From Oscillibacter sp. 1-3 (GTDB taxonomy: Bacteria > Bacillota > Clostridia > Oscillospirales > Oscillospiraceae): DNA of 64,000 nt. The position numbers and the translations under genes are program-made. The stretch is taken from NCBI RefSeq assembly GCF_000403435.2, contig NZ_KE159707.1:2274-66273 (forward strand), given 5' to 3'. The notes below the pieces were generated by a model. It saw only the letters and a program-made list of their open reading frames with translations. It was not told the origin of the DNA and made no database searches. This document shows, piece by piece, positions 45,007 to 53,431 of the stretch (positions are counted from its first letter, which is position 1; every line of letters starts with the position of its first letter).

Positions 45007-46931
45007 CTGCCGTCCTCCCGAAAATAGTCCGGTCCCTTAACGCTTCGAATAAACGCTTCCACGTCATCCAGGTCATCGGTGATCCGCATTTCCGGCAGGG
45101 CGGTTTTCACGTCCTCGAAGTACCGTTTTCCGGGGACAGACCGCTCGTCCAGAATGGCCACCACGCAGGTGTCCGTTTCGGTGCGGATGGCCCTGCCAAA
45201 ACCCTGCTTCAGCTTGATCTGCATCTCCGGCACCACCACGGCCCGGATGAAGGCGCGGAGGCTGGGATACAGCTCCTTTTCCTTCTCTTTGAGAGCGTCC
45301 GGGTGGGCGAAGGGCAGGCGGGGGATGACCAGCAGCGACACGCAGTCGCCGGGAAAATCAAAGCCTTCCCAGGCGGCCCCGGTGGCCAGCAGGACGCTTC
45401 CGGGTTTGGCCTTGAACTGCTCCGTGGTATGTACCGCGTTGCGGCCCAGGGTGAACAGGGGCCAAGCGAGGCCGCTTTCAGCCAGCCGTTCCTTCACGGC
45501 GGACATGGCGGCGTAGGAGGTGAACAGCACCAGTGCGTGGCCTCCGACCGCTCCCAGCAGCAGGCCGATTTCTTCTGCCAGGGTATTGTAATACGCATGG
45601 TCTTTTAAGCCGGGAGGGTACTGCGGGATGTAGAGCAGGCAGTTCTCCCGGTAGTCAAAAGGGGAAAGAGAAACAGACTCTGTCACCCGGTCGTTGGTCA
45701 TCAGCCCCGCTTCCTCCCGGAAGCGTCGGAAGTCGCTGCCTACGGCCAGGGTGCCGGAGGTCAGCAGGATGGGGCGGGGTTGGTTCCAAAGGGTGCTTCG
45801 GAGCTGGGCGGTCAGGTCGGATATCGTGGCGCAGAGCATGACGCTGTTGCGGGCATCCTCGGAGACATAAAACACCATGTTCGGATGGCCCTCGCTGAAC
45901 AGCGCCATTGTGGAAGCCAGCTTCTCCAGCCGCTTGCGTACCGGAGGCGAGAGCAGGTAGTTGATCTGCTTGTGAACGACCTCCATCGCTCGGTTGGGCG
46001 CGATGAGAAGCCGAGTGTACTCCGAAAAGTGCCGGTTCTGATCGTAGGGCTGGCCCAGCTTCCGCAGAAGGAGCCGCGTGGTGTCCGCCAGAGCGTCCGC
46101 CGCCAGCAGATACTTTTCCTTCCGCAGATCGTGGATGAGGCCCTGGATGTCCTCGGCCCGAAGGGATACGCCGAACATCTGGCGGGCCGTCTCCGGCAGT
46201 TTGTGGGCCTCGTCGATGATAATGGCCCGGCTGTCCGGGAGGATGGGCCTTCGGCCTGTCCCACGGTGGATGGCGTCGGCCAGTAGAAGGTTGTGGTTGC
46301 AAATCTGGAATTGATACCAGTTGCTGTCACAGCTCTCCAGGAAGGTTCGGTAACGGCAATGCTCACGCTTGCAGTCACAGACCTGGGGAACGCAGACGCG
46401 CTCCCGGTCATAGTGACTCAGGCGGGCGGCTCCGTCGAGGTCCAGGCTCTCCCGAAGGGAAAGCAGGGCATTTCCGGCCCTCCAGTTTTTCTTTCTCAGG
46501 TCCAGCTGGCCCAGCCGCCGCTCCAGGCGCTCGTCGCAGACATAGTGAGACTTACCCTTGCGGATCACCGCTTGAATGGGCGCGGCGATCATGCCGTCCG
46601 CCATCAGCACAGCGGAGAGAAAGGGCAGGTATTCGTCCCGCACGGCCCGTTGGAGGGCGATGCTGGAGGTGGAAATGAGGATGGGGCGGAGAGACTTGCC
46701 GCTGTCCGCCAGGAACCGCTGGTACGCCGTTCCGGCGACCAAGTAGGCATAGGTTTTGCCGATGCCCGTTCCGGCGTCGCACAGGGCGATGCCGCCGTCC
46801 AGCATGGCGTCCAGCATCCGATAGCTCAGGGCAATTTGCTCCGGGCGCTCCGGCATCCCCTGAGCAGGGAGTAAGTCCTTGAAGATGTGTCCGATTTCGT
46901 TATGGGAATCTTGCCTGTTTGAAGTATTCAT
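45003..46931 (-). CDS. DinG-family (XPD-like) DNA helicase
   Basis: A 642-residue superfamily 2 helicase. Walker A is LCDAGTGIGKTYAYL (about residue 51). A four-cysteine region, CVPQVCDCKREHC, could hold the iron-sulfur cluster typical of XPD/DinG. The DEAH box is AIIIDEAHKLPETA. C-terminal motifs are TGAAWEGFDFPGD and LKQGFGRAIRTETDT. DinG proteins unwind DNA with 5'-3' polarity, including R-loops and D-loops. It is placed at the head of the recombinase operon, overlapping genes on both sides by 4 bases, so it may help the element's replication or transfer. Confidence 0.9.
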   Translation of the reverse strand: MNTSNRQDSHNEIGHIFKDLLPAQGMPERPEQIALSYRMLDAMLDGGIALCDAGTGIGKTYAYLVAGTAYQRFLADSGKSLRPILISTSSIALQRAVRDEYLPFLSAVLMADGMIAAPIQAVIRKGKSHYVCDERLERRLGQLDLRKKNWRAGNALLSLRESLDLDGAARLSHYDRERVCVPQVCDCKREHCRYRTFLESCDSNWYQFQICNHNLLLADAIHRGTGRRPILPDSRAIIIDEAHKLPETARQMFGVSLRAEDIQGLIHDLRKEKYLLAADALADTTRLLLRKLGQPYDQNRHFSEYTRLLIAPNRAMEVVHKQINYLLSPPVRKRLEKLASTMALFSEGHPNMVFYVSEDARNSVMLCATISDLTAQLRSTLWNQPRPILLTSGTLAVGSDFRRFREEAGLMTNDRVTESVSLSPFDYRENCLLYIPQYPPGLKDHAYYNTLAEEIGLLLGAVGGHALVLFTSYAAMSAVKERLAESGLAWPLFTLGRNAVHTTEQFKAKPGSVLLATGAAWEGFDFPGDCVSLLVIPRLPFAHPDALKEKEKELYPSLRAFIRAVVVPEMQIKLKQGFGRAIRTETDTCVVAILDERSVPGKRYFEDVKTALPEMRITDDLDDVEAFIRSVKGPDYFREDGR

Positions 46932-47188
46932 CCGTAAAAGTCCCCAATCAATGTTCTTTCGTCAATTCCACCGTATTTGCGCGCGCGCCCCGGTGGATCG
47001 GGAACAGTACGGGTCAGGTCTGGCGGGACCTGCGCGGGCGTATACCAGGAGTCTCTACTGCTTTCAACTCCAGGGCAGCCCCGCGGCCTGGGTTTCAGGC
47101 CGCGCGAAGGTGTCTCATTATAAACCTGGACAGGGTCAATGCTGACGGCCTTGCCAAAGGCCGTTCCGCAGGTGGCATTCTCGCTCAT
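46928..47188 (-). CDS. Hypothetical 86-residue protein upstream of the helicase
   Basis: A small basic, Pro/Arg-rich protein with no known domain. Its stop overlaps the ATG of the DinG-type gene (ATGA), which favours a real, coupled gene. Against this, no clear ribosome binding site precedes its ATG, and the sequence is full of GC-rich hairpins (for example GCGGCCTG/CAGGCCGC near 47081-47102), so it might instead be a structured leader or a non-coding RNA. Confidence 0.45.
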   Translation of the reverse strand: MSENATCGTAFGKAVSIDPVQVYNETPSRGLKPRPRGCPGVESSRDSWYTPAQVPPDLTRTVPDPPGRARKYGGIDERTLIGDFYG

Positions 47189-47194
47189 CGAAGG

Positions 47195-47229
47195 CCCCGG
47201 AGCCGTTCCGGGATGGAACGGCTCCGGGG
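47195..47229. repeat. GC-rich perfect hairpin upstream of the helicase operon
   Basis: A perfect inverted repeat of about 15 bp (CCCCGGAGCCGTTCC / GGAACGGCTCCGGGG, 5-base loop) with no T run on either side. It could be an attenuator or a protein or relaxase recognition structure. Confidence 0.5.
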
Positions 47230-47428
47230 GAGAGAAAGAGATGTGGCGATAAAATTCGTGTTCGCCACATTATGGTACGCTGCACTTCGATGTCATGGCG
47301 TGCGCTGCTGGACGCTCGTCTGCTCAGGTGGTTCCCCGTACTGCTGATGTTCAGTTGTCAAGGAGCAGTGAGGGAGGCAATAATTCCCTCACTCCCCCTC
47401 CCGACGAATCAACGGGTGACTAACAAAT

Positions 47429-47914
47429 TCACGAAAAAATTTCACGCCGCAATTTATCCAGCAGTTTATCCCGGCGATATTGAACCGTCCGAAGCTGGAC
47501 ATTCAGACATCTTGCGTACTCACGGAGCGGGATGCTGTCAAAGAAAAGAGCTTGAACAAGCTGTTTTTCAGCTTCATTCAGGCTAGAAAGAGCCGAAATA
47601 AGGCGAGACTTCTGAATCGCCAGCTCTTTTTCGTCCTCTCCTTCCAGTACGATGCTCTCCGCACTCGGCTCTTGCTCAATCCCTAATTTGGCCAAAGGAA
47701 CCCCGTCCTCCATCAGTCTTTCCAACGACAAGACTCTACCGGGTTCCACTTCTTCAGCTATGTAACGTTCTCTGCGGTCTGCTTGGGAATAAGCCAGGAA
47801 AACATCTTCTGTGACCTCCACATCTACGCCGTCTACCGTGATGATGTTTGCAATAATATTGCCGTCTTTATCCTTGATTCGCCTATAATTCCGGCTTTCC
47901 TGCCAGTTTTTCAT
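47429..47914 (-). CDS. Sigma-70 region 4-like regulator
   Basis: A 161-residue protein. The C-terminal about 60 residues form a sigma region 4 or similar helix-turn-helix (LNEAEKQLVQALFFDSIPL, then REYARCLNVQLRTVQYRRDK). The N-terminal half is acidic and not recognised; it begins with KDGNIIANIITVDGVDVEV. This type is common in Clostridia mobile elements as a small sigma-like regulator. I chose the ATG at 47914 with GGAG 8 bases upstream. It is located before the helicase/recombinase operon on the same strand, so it may control it. Confidence 0.75.
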   Translation of the reverse strand: MKNWQESRNYRRIKDKDGNIIANIITVDGVDVEVTEDVFLAYSQADRRERYIAEEVEPGRVLSLERLMEDGVPLAKLGIEQEPSAESIVLEGEDEKELAIQKSRLISALSSLNEAEKQLVQALFFDSIPLREYARCLNVQLRTVQYRRDKLLDKLRREIFS

Positions 47915-48115
47915 TTGTTTGATCTCCAATCTCAGAATTTGTAAAGAGTCTGAGATTGAAGATCACGGGTATTTAGCTATGCGGGGGTCCCAATCCGTGG
48001 GAACAAGCCGAAAGCAAAGAAACCGCCATTTTTTGCGCAACTGTAAACTTTTTCTAAATAGCTCCCCCTTTTTCCCCGAGACCCGACAAAGAGGGCAGGC
48101 TCCGGGGATATGATT
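47915..48115. other. Upstream region of the sigma-like gene
   Basis: About 200 bases with no gene. It should contain the promoter of the sigma-like regulator, which I could not fix. Confidence 0.35.
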
Positions 48116-48173
48116 CGACGGTTTTCCCCAAAATCCCCTGTCGAATATAAGAGGATTTTGGGGAAAACCGTCG
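48116..48173. repeat. Perfect 21-bp inverted repeat
   Basis: CGACGGTTTTCCCCAAAATC and its exact complement are separated by 16 bases (the full arm is 21 bp). No T run follows on either strand, so it is not a typical terminator. It sits between a mobile-element operon and unrelated genes. It could be a binding site, an origin-like element or an insertion-sequence end. Confidence 0.7.
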
Positions 48174-48504
48174 AGGAAAAAAGATGGTGCAGACAGCCAC
48201 AGGGCCGTCCGCACCGATCTCAAAAAATATGATAATGGAATTGAACTTCGCCAACTAACAGCCTTAAGTAAATCGAAAGGCCGCCTCATGATCTCACCCG
48301 CTTGAGTTCTGCTATTGTCAGTTTATAAAATGCTCACCCTCGTTTTCTTATCAGCTTTATTATGGTGAAGGTGCTCTGGACACGACACAAGCGGTCGAAT
48401 CCGCTTCTCAGAAAAATGAACTGAAATCCAGACGAGTGTATTTTCGCAGAGGGTTGTCCACAAATGAGGTTAAAAGCTGAAAATAGCTGTATAATCGGTA
48501 ATCT
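48174..48504. other. Gene-free stretch
   Basis: About 330 bases between the 21-bp repeat and the 3' end of the PASTA-SLH gene. No supported gene, promoter or repeat was seen. Confidence 0.4.
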
Positions 48505-49842
48505 TTAAATACGTTGAAAATCCGCACTATAATATCGCCTAAGAATTTGAGCTAGGTGGTTACGAGTTACAAAACTTTTAGCGTAAAGCATTCCCGTACT
48601 TGTAGTTGTTATAATTTTCTGCTCCACAGCCCATATGGTGGCCTCGTGCATGGACTCATCCACCAAATCATCATCTATAAAAGCTGGAGCTATACTTCTG
48701 ACAGAAGGGCTCCCCACATAACGCCAGAGCATATCAGCGACTTGTTCAACCGTAGCGGAATCGTCTGGGTAAAAGCGCAAACCGCTGTTGCCAATAACGA
48801 TTCCATTCTGCACGGCCCATAGGACAGCGTCAAAATACCAAGCGTCGAGTTCCACATCCTGAAAGTCGAGATGTCCCATAGTTTTTGGCGGTGGTTCACC
48901 TGCCATCCTATACAAAATGCCGACGACTTCTGCTCGAGAAACCGCTTCTCCAGGATGAAATGTACCGTCCTCGTAGTTACTCATCAAACTTGCGTTCAAA
49001 ACAAACTCAATTGCGTTGTAGTCCCATATTTCTGAATCTACATCGATTGAGCTGCCAGGCGAATCGGTCAAATTTTCGTCAACCGGGTTTTCATCGGCTC
49101 CAGCGGGTGGGTCCATACATACCGTAACATCTTGTTCCGGCATGATAAACGTGAATTCATCTTCGGTAGTCCATAAGAGCTCGAGCATATCCCCATTATG
49201 TCCAACCACAAAAACAAGTGCTTGCTCAGGGAACGTCGCTCTTATCGTAACAGTTTCCCCGCAGACGGCCCGAGAGGGGACCTCTCGAACATCCACATAA
49301 TCGCTTATGAGCGGATCAACAGCAATGTAGTGCAGGGAGTTCAAATTTTTATCCGCAAGTTCCAATATGACAGACGATCCTGGCAGCACTCCCTCTCCTG
49401 CGTTGGGATGCTGTTCTTGAACAGTGCAGTTCGCCCATTCATCGGAATCACTCTCACCCGTAATTTTTTCGGTCAAGCCAACGGACCGGAGTAAAATAAC
49501 AGCATCCGAATACGGCAGGTTTTGCAAAGTTGGAACTTCAACCAATGGGTTTCGCTCAATGAATTTGACAGAAACATAATTCGCAATAACCAGAATTGAC
49601 AGAATTAAAACAATGAAGCACACACTGTTTTTGAAATGCCGCCGACTTTCCAGCTTTTTTCTTTCGATATACTCTGCAGCCTTTTTTTCCTGTGCGCTGA
49701 GATTTGAGAAGGCTACTTCTGCATTCCAGGGTAAACTATTGCTATAAAAGAAAGCCCAAAAATCAAAGATAAGCGCAGTTATGCTTATAATCAGTCCAGT
49801 TTCGCTTGCCAAATAATATCGAAAAAAATCAATATTGTTCAC
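48505..49842 (-). CDS. Membrane-anchored PASTA and SLH domain protein
   Basis: A 445-residue protein. Two transmembrane segments (about residues 12-33 and 72-92) flank a cytoplasmic coiled region. Outside the membrane, a PASTA-like domain (VEVPTLQNLPYSDAVILLRS, then a GEGVLPGSSVILEL segment) is followed by a beta-rich domain and three SLH-like domains (about residues 265-440; AVSRAEVVGILYRM, ATVEQVADMLWRYV, VTRNHLAQILRRYY). PASTA domains bind peptidoglycan and SLH domains bind wall polymers. The combination with an N-terminal membrane anchor suggests a protein spanning membrane and wall. The function is unknown. GGGAGG precedes the ATG. Confidence 0.78.
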   Translation of the reverse strand: MNNIDFFRYYLASETGLIISITALIFDFWAFFYSNSLPWNAEVAFSNLSAQEKKAAEYIERKKLESRRHFKNSVCFIVLILSILVIANYVSVKFIERNPLVEVPTLQNLPYSDAVILLRSVGLTEKITGESDSDEWANCTVQEQHPNAGEGVLPGSSVILELADKNLNSLHYIAVDPLISDYVDVREVPSRAVCGETVTIRATFPEQALVFVVGHNGDMLELLWTTEDEFTFIMPEQDVTVCMDPPAGADENPVDENLTDSPGSSIDVDSEIWDYNAIEFVLNASLMSNYEDGTFHPGEAVSRAEVVGILYRMAGEPPPKTMGHLDFQDVELDAWYFDAVLWAVQNGIVIGNSGLRFYPDDSATVEQVADMLWRYVGSPSVRSIAPAFIDDDLVDESMHEATIWAVEQKIITTTSTGMLYAKSFVTRNHLAQILRRYYSADFQRI

Positions 49843-49909
49843 CCCATATCCCTCCCATCATCTGGTTTGCGAACTATAAAAAAGTCAAGCAGGGCTAATT
49901 CTTACAGGG

Positions 49910-51409
49910 CTACATCTCTCGTAGTTTTTCGTGCCAGCCATCGTGCTCATCCGGGCAGTTCAGCCCTTCGTGGCGGTAATTTCCTTTTTGCAGCATATCC
50001 CCCATACAGGAAGCCGCATGGGCACACAGCCAGCAGTGGTACGCTGATTTTTTTTGAACAAGCAGCGCCTTCCACTTTTCCAACGCTTTCACATACTGTT
50101 TGGCGTCATAGTATAGTCCTCCGTATTCTATGAGGGCCTCTTGGTTGGTTGGCTCCACAAGGAGGACATATTCAAACAGCAGCTTGGCCTTTTCGAATTC
50201 TCTTTTCGGGTTTTCTTTTAAGTCGGGTCTTTTTTTGGGATCAGCCTGCTTTTTCCACCTGATTGCTTCTTCCAGAATTACGCTGACGCCAATCTCGTTC
50301 GATAAACCTCTAATTTTTCCAAGCAAGTTCAAACTGTTGGCATCATAAATAAATCCAAGGGTTATCGCATATCCGCTTCCAGGTTTCATGTACTTGCCGG
50401 ATAGATGTAAAGGGCCGTCGCAGCCTTCCGTAAACGCTTTTTGCGTTTTGATCGTTTCCTTAGAGGAAGGGGCCTTTGTTTCAAAAAGCTGGTATCGAAA
50501 AGTGAGATTTTTTATAGCATCGCCATCCGTCTTTGCAGTGTGCAAATTTGCTGTAAGAGAAAAATTCATACAGGGAATGTCAAATACCTTAGACTGAAAG
50601 AACATACTAAGCGGCATCTTATGAACGGTTTTCAGATGGATTCTTATCGCCTGATGCGCAGGAACTTCCACATCATAGCCTTTTCCATGTTCATAAACGC
50701 TGCTTTCAAATATGGGCTTCAACGCCATTTGCCGTAAGCTCTCCTGCGCCTCTTTGGTCTGATCCTCACCATTCACTTCCATCTGTATGATCTGGTAAGA
50801 CGGCCCGCTTCCATCTGTTTTCAGAAACTGTGGATTGTGCGCGGCCTTATACGGGTCTCTGCTTAGATTCACATAGATGGCATCCGTGATGGTATACACC
50901 TCAACAAAATCATTGGCTTCACTGATATACAGGGAAACCTGTCTGGTGAAGTTGTGGATATAGACCAATTGTTCCGCAAGATCATCTGTGTATTGCGCAA
51001 TGTCCTTGATATAGTTTTGAAATGAATCGCGCAATTCTTTGGCCGGTATTCCAGAATTTCCAGCGATATCTTCTGTGTTTAGAATGCCTATGGGTTTCGC
51101 AAAACGGACAGGAAAATAATCATTTCTCCACAGCACATCGATATGACTGCATATTTCCTCCGAAAAATTCTTGATCGTGTCTCTTTCAGTAGAAATAGAA
51201 ACGAAAAAGCCCAGGACCGTCGTTGTAATAATGCCATCCCCTAAAATACTGACAATATCACGCCAAAATTCGGGGATCGGCAAATGTCCCGAAGCGTATT
51301 TCAGCAATACTCCCAGCAGGAACATCAACATTAAAACGAAAGGAGCGTTGAAGTTCAAATTGCGCATTCTCAGCGGAGAAATTGAAGAATCCTTTCTATT
51401 TCTGCTCAT
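49910..51409 (-). CDS. Hypothetical membrane protein with TPR-like C-terminus
   Basis: A 499-residue protein: two N-terminal transmembrane segments (about residues 22-41 and 50-72), a large soluble domain without known motifs, and a C-terminal TPR-like helical part (about residues 400-470; ALIEYGGLYYDAKQYVKALE). A central beta-rich segment (about residues 225-350) is unrecognised. The gene is alone, in the same orientation as the PASTA-SLH gene, with 67 bases between them. It may act with that membrane protein. The start has a GGGAGGG box. Confidence 0.6.
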   Translation of the reverse strand: MSRNRKDSSISPLRMRNLNFNAPFVLMLMFLLGVLLKYASGHLPIPEFWRDIVSILGDGIITTTVLGFFVSISTERDTIKNFSEEICSHIDVLWRNDYFPVRFAKPIGILNTEDIAGNSGIPAKELRDSFQNYIKDIAQYTDDLAEQLVYIHNFTRQVSLYISEANDFVEVYTITDAIYVNLSRDPYKAAHNPQFLKTDGSGPSYQIIQMEVNGEDQTKEAQESLRQMALKPIFESSVYEHGKGYDVEVPAHQAIRIHLKTVHKMPLSMFFQSKVFDIPCMNFSLTANLHTAKTDGDAIKNLTFRYQLFETKAPSSKETIKTQKAFTEGCDGPLHLSGKYMKPGSGYAITLGFIYDANSLNLLGKIRGLSNEIGVSVILEEAIRWKKQADPKKRPDLKENPKREFEKAKLLFEYVLLVEPTNQEALIEYGGLYYDAKQYVKALEKWKALLVQKKSAYHCWLCAHAASCMGDMLQKGNYRHEGLNCPDEHDGWHEKLREM

Positions 51410-51476
51410 TGAAATCCCTCCCAGGTAATTTTAGGAATGCCATGCCGTCCTCGGTATATAATTATTCAAGCACTGG

Positions 51477-52691
51477 TCAGCCACTCAGCAAAATCGCCAT
51501 GTGAGCCAGCGTGGCGCTGTCGTGCTGAAGCATCTGGTCACTGAGGAACCGCGCGCCCGTGCTGTGAATCAAAGCGCGGCTGACGATGACCAGCAGCCGG
51601 AATAGTTCTTCTTTTGTTTCTGAAACGCCGTCACGGCAGCTCATAACTGAAAGAAAGCGGTATATCGAATACATATTGCAAAAATTCACATAGCTGCGCC
51701 ACAGCAGCTCCCGCGAAGTGCAGTCTGGCAGACGCCAGTTATAAAATAGCGTAACCATGAGGTTCTCCCAAAACCACTCCTGCTTTCCAAGCGTTTCATT
51801 GAAACGGGCCTGAGCGCTCAAATAGTGGCTGCGGCGAAGCCTGAAATGGCCGCTCTCCGGGTTCCGCTCCAGTTCCAACGATTTCGCCAAGCCGAGCAGC
51901 GACGGCCTGCCGCCTTGTATCAGCAAATGCAGGTTGTTGGCATTGTTCATCAGGAATATAGAGAGCGTAGAAGAATCATGCCGCAAAAATTGTCCCGGCT
52001 CTATCTGATCCGCCAAGACAGCGGCGCGCGCCAGCCAGCGCGGGATGTCCTCCTCTCCGTCCGCCAGCTCCCGGAGGGCCATACCCATCACAAAAATTCG
52101 CTCTGGAAGCGCAAGACGGCGATCTTGCAAAATATCAATGCATACAGAACGAATCTCTTGAAAATAGGGCGGCAGCGGCTGATCTTTCGGCGGCTCCCAC
52201 ATACGGCGCCGCGCTTTCGGCAGCGGGTCCGACACAAAATTCACGCCGCCGGGAAGATTCCACAGCAGGGACAGGACGCCTTCACAGCCAAGGCCGAGCA
52301 TTCGCTCGAAATACCCGGACGGAGAGCAGCTCTCACTGCGGGGGAAGGCCCGGCAGATTTTGGGCAGCGCTTCCTCGCCTTTTTCACGCTGGAGAGAGCA
52401 GATGCCATCCCGCAGCAGAGGGCACACGCCGTCATGAAGGACAAATTCCCCGTAGTTCCTGCCCGCGAATTCTCCTGAGCGGACACGGCGCACACAGTGT
52501 TCCAGGCGCGCATTCAGCTCCGGTGTGCCCTTCTGCCGCTTTATCGTCTGGTAGTCCTTTTTATCGAAACCAATATGCCAGCCGTCCCCGCAGCAGTTGA
52601 GCCGGCAGGCAGAGGACAGGCAGCGAAAATCATCATAGTACGCGGGGCGTAAATCTTTATCGATTAGAACTTGATATGGTGTTTCAGGCAT
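51477..52691 (-). CDS. fliB: Flagellin lysine-N-methylase FliB
   Basis: A 404-residue protein of the FliB family, which methylates lysines of flagellin using S-adenosylmethionine. The N-terminal cysteine cluster CLSSACRLNCCGDGWHI (CxxxCxxxCC) and the following CPLLRDGICSLQ, LPKICRAFPR segment form the typical iron-sulfur-like cysteine signature. The rest is helical, as in the family. The gene lies on the same strand as, and 1.7 kb downstream of, the giant flagellin, so it likely modifies that protein. An AAAGGAGACGG box precedes the ATG. It is intact and of usual length. Confidence 0.9.
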   Translation of the reverse strand: MPETPYQVLIDKDLRPAYYDDFRCLSSACRLNCCGDGWHIGFDKKDYQTIKRQKGTPELNARLEHCVRRVRSGEFAGRNYGEFVLHDGVCPLLRDGICSLQREKGEEALPKICRAFPRSESCSPSGYFERMLGLGCEGVLSLLWNLPGGVNFVSDPLPKARRRMWEPPKDQPLPPYFQEIRSVCIDILQDRRLALPERIFVMGMALRELADGEEDIPRWLARAAVLADQIEPGQFLRHDSSTLSIFLMNNANNLHLLIQGGRPSLLGLAKSLELERNPESGHFRLRRSHYLSAQARFNETLGKQEWFWENLMVTLFYNWRLPDCTSRELLWRSYVNFCNMYSIYRFLSVMSCRDGVSETKEELFRLLVIVSRALIHSTGARFLSDQMLQHDSATLAHMAILLSG

Positions 52692-52782
52692 ATAGCCGTC
52701 TCCTTTCCGTAATCTGAGCTGGGGTTATGGGGCAGGTCAATATAACACGGGAATCATGTCACTGAAAGGATGCGCAAAAGAA

Positions 52783-52821
52783 TTTTATGGCAGCTCCCAC
52801 AGCGCGGGTGCTGCCATAAAA
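52783..52821 (-). terminator. Terminator after the CheD-like gene
   Basis: A perfect 12-bp inverted repeat, TTTTATGGCAGC / GCTGCCATAAAA. On the minus strand it reads into ATTCTTTTGCG. It lies 11 bases after the stop of the gene at 52832. Confidence 0.8.
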
Positions 52822-52831
52822 AGCTGCTATC

Positions 52832-53398
52832 CTAACGGAAACAAATGTTTCCCATCATATCCCCATAGACTGTGCCTTCGATTGAGCCGACGCCTCTTCC
52901 AAACCCATCAATTATGTAGATCCTGCTGTTCCCGGCTGCGTTGACCAGACGGGAAATTTCGTCTTTGTAGCCCTTATCCGCACCGGCGCCGCTGGTCGAA
53001 AGAATCGGCGTCGCGTAAATAATATGCTGGATGCTCCCGCAATCGCAAAGAGATTTGATATAAGCCAGTTGGCTATCGTTGATGAATCCGCCCTGAGCGT
53101 GGCCCACGTTGACCAGATTTGACGCCCCATCGTAAGACAACACGGCCGCACAGCATGTCAAGCCGCCAACAATAAAGCTGTCGTGGTTTTGGGAGGCCAG
53201 CTGCTCCGCGCTGTACCACGTTTTCTCCACGACAAAACACGGATTTTGGGAAGCAATCCTGATATTCAGTCCGATTGGATCGATGACCGGGTTTGCCATC
53301 GCCTGGTCGAGATCAGCGCCCGTGTCCGCCTGACTCGCAAACGTGCTGCGAATAGACAGAATCTTCTGCTCTCCTGTTCTTAATTTGAAATAGATCAT
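52832..53398 (-). CDS. Uncharacterised protein with CheD-like Cys/His motif
   Basis: A 188-residue soluble protein. The central sequence IVGGLTCCAAVLSYD followed by NLVNVGHAQGG resembles the catalytic Cys and His region of CheD (GLGSCVAVxLYD, then xAHxxLP). CheD is a chemoreceptor glutamine deamidase, and the larger fold family also includes toxin deamidases such as CNF1. The rest of the sequence does not match CheD well; the C-terminus ends in a GRGVGSIEGTVYGDMMGN segment. Its position in a flagellar cluster makes a deamidase acting on flagellar or chemotaxis proteins possible. The similarity was seen by eye only; treat as a hypothesis. The gene runs in an operon with the 269-residue protein. 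Confidence 0.5.
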   Translation of the reverse strand: MIYFKLRTGEQKILSIRSTFASQADTGADLDQAMANPVIDPIGLNIRIASQNPCFVVEKTWYSAEQLASQNHDSFIVGGLTCCAAVLSYDGASNLVNVGHAQGGFINDSQLAYIKSLCDCGSIQHIIYATPILSTSGAGADKGYKDEISRLVNAAGNSRIYIIDGFGRGVGSIEGTVYGDMMGNICFR

Positions 53399-53431
53399 CG
53401 CCTGTTCATCTCCTCTCGTCTCCGGTCTCTG

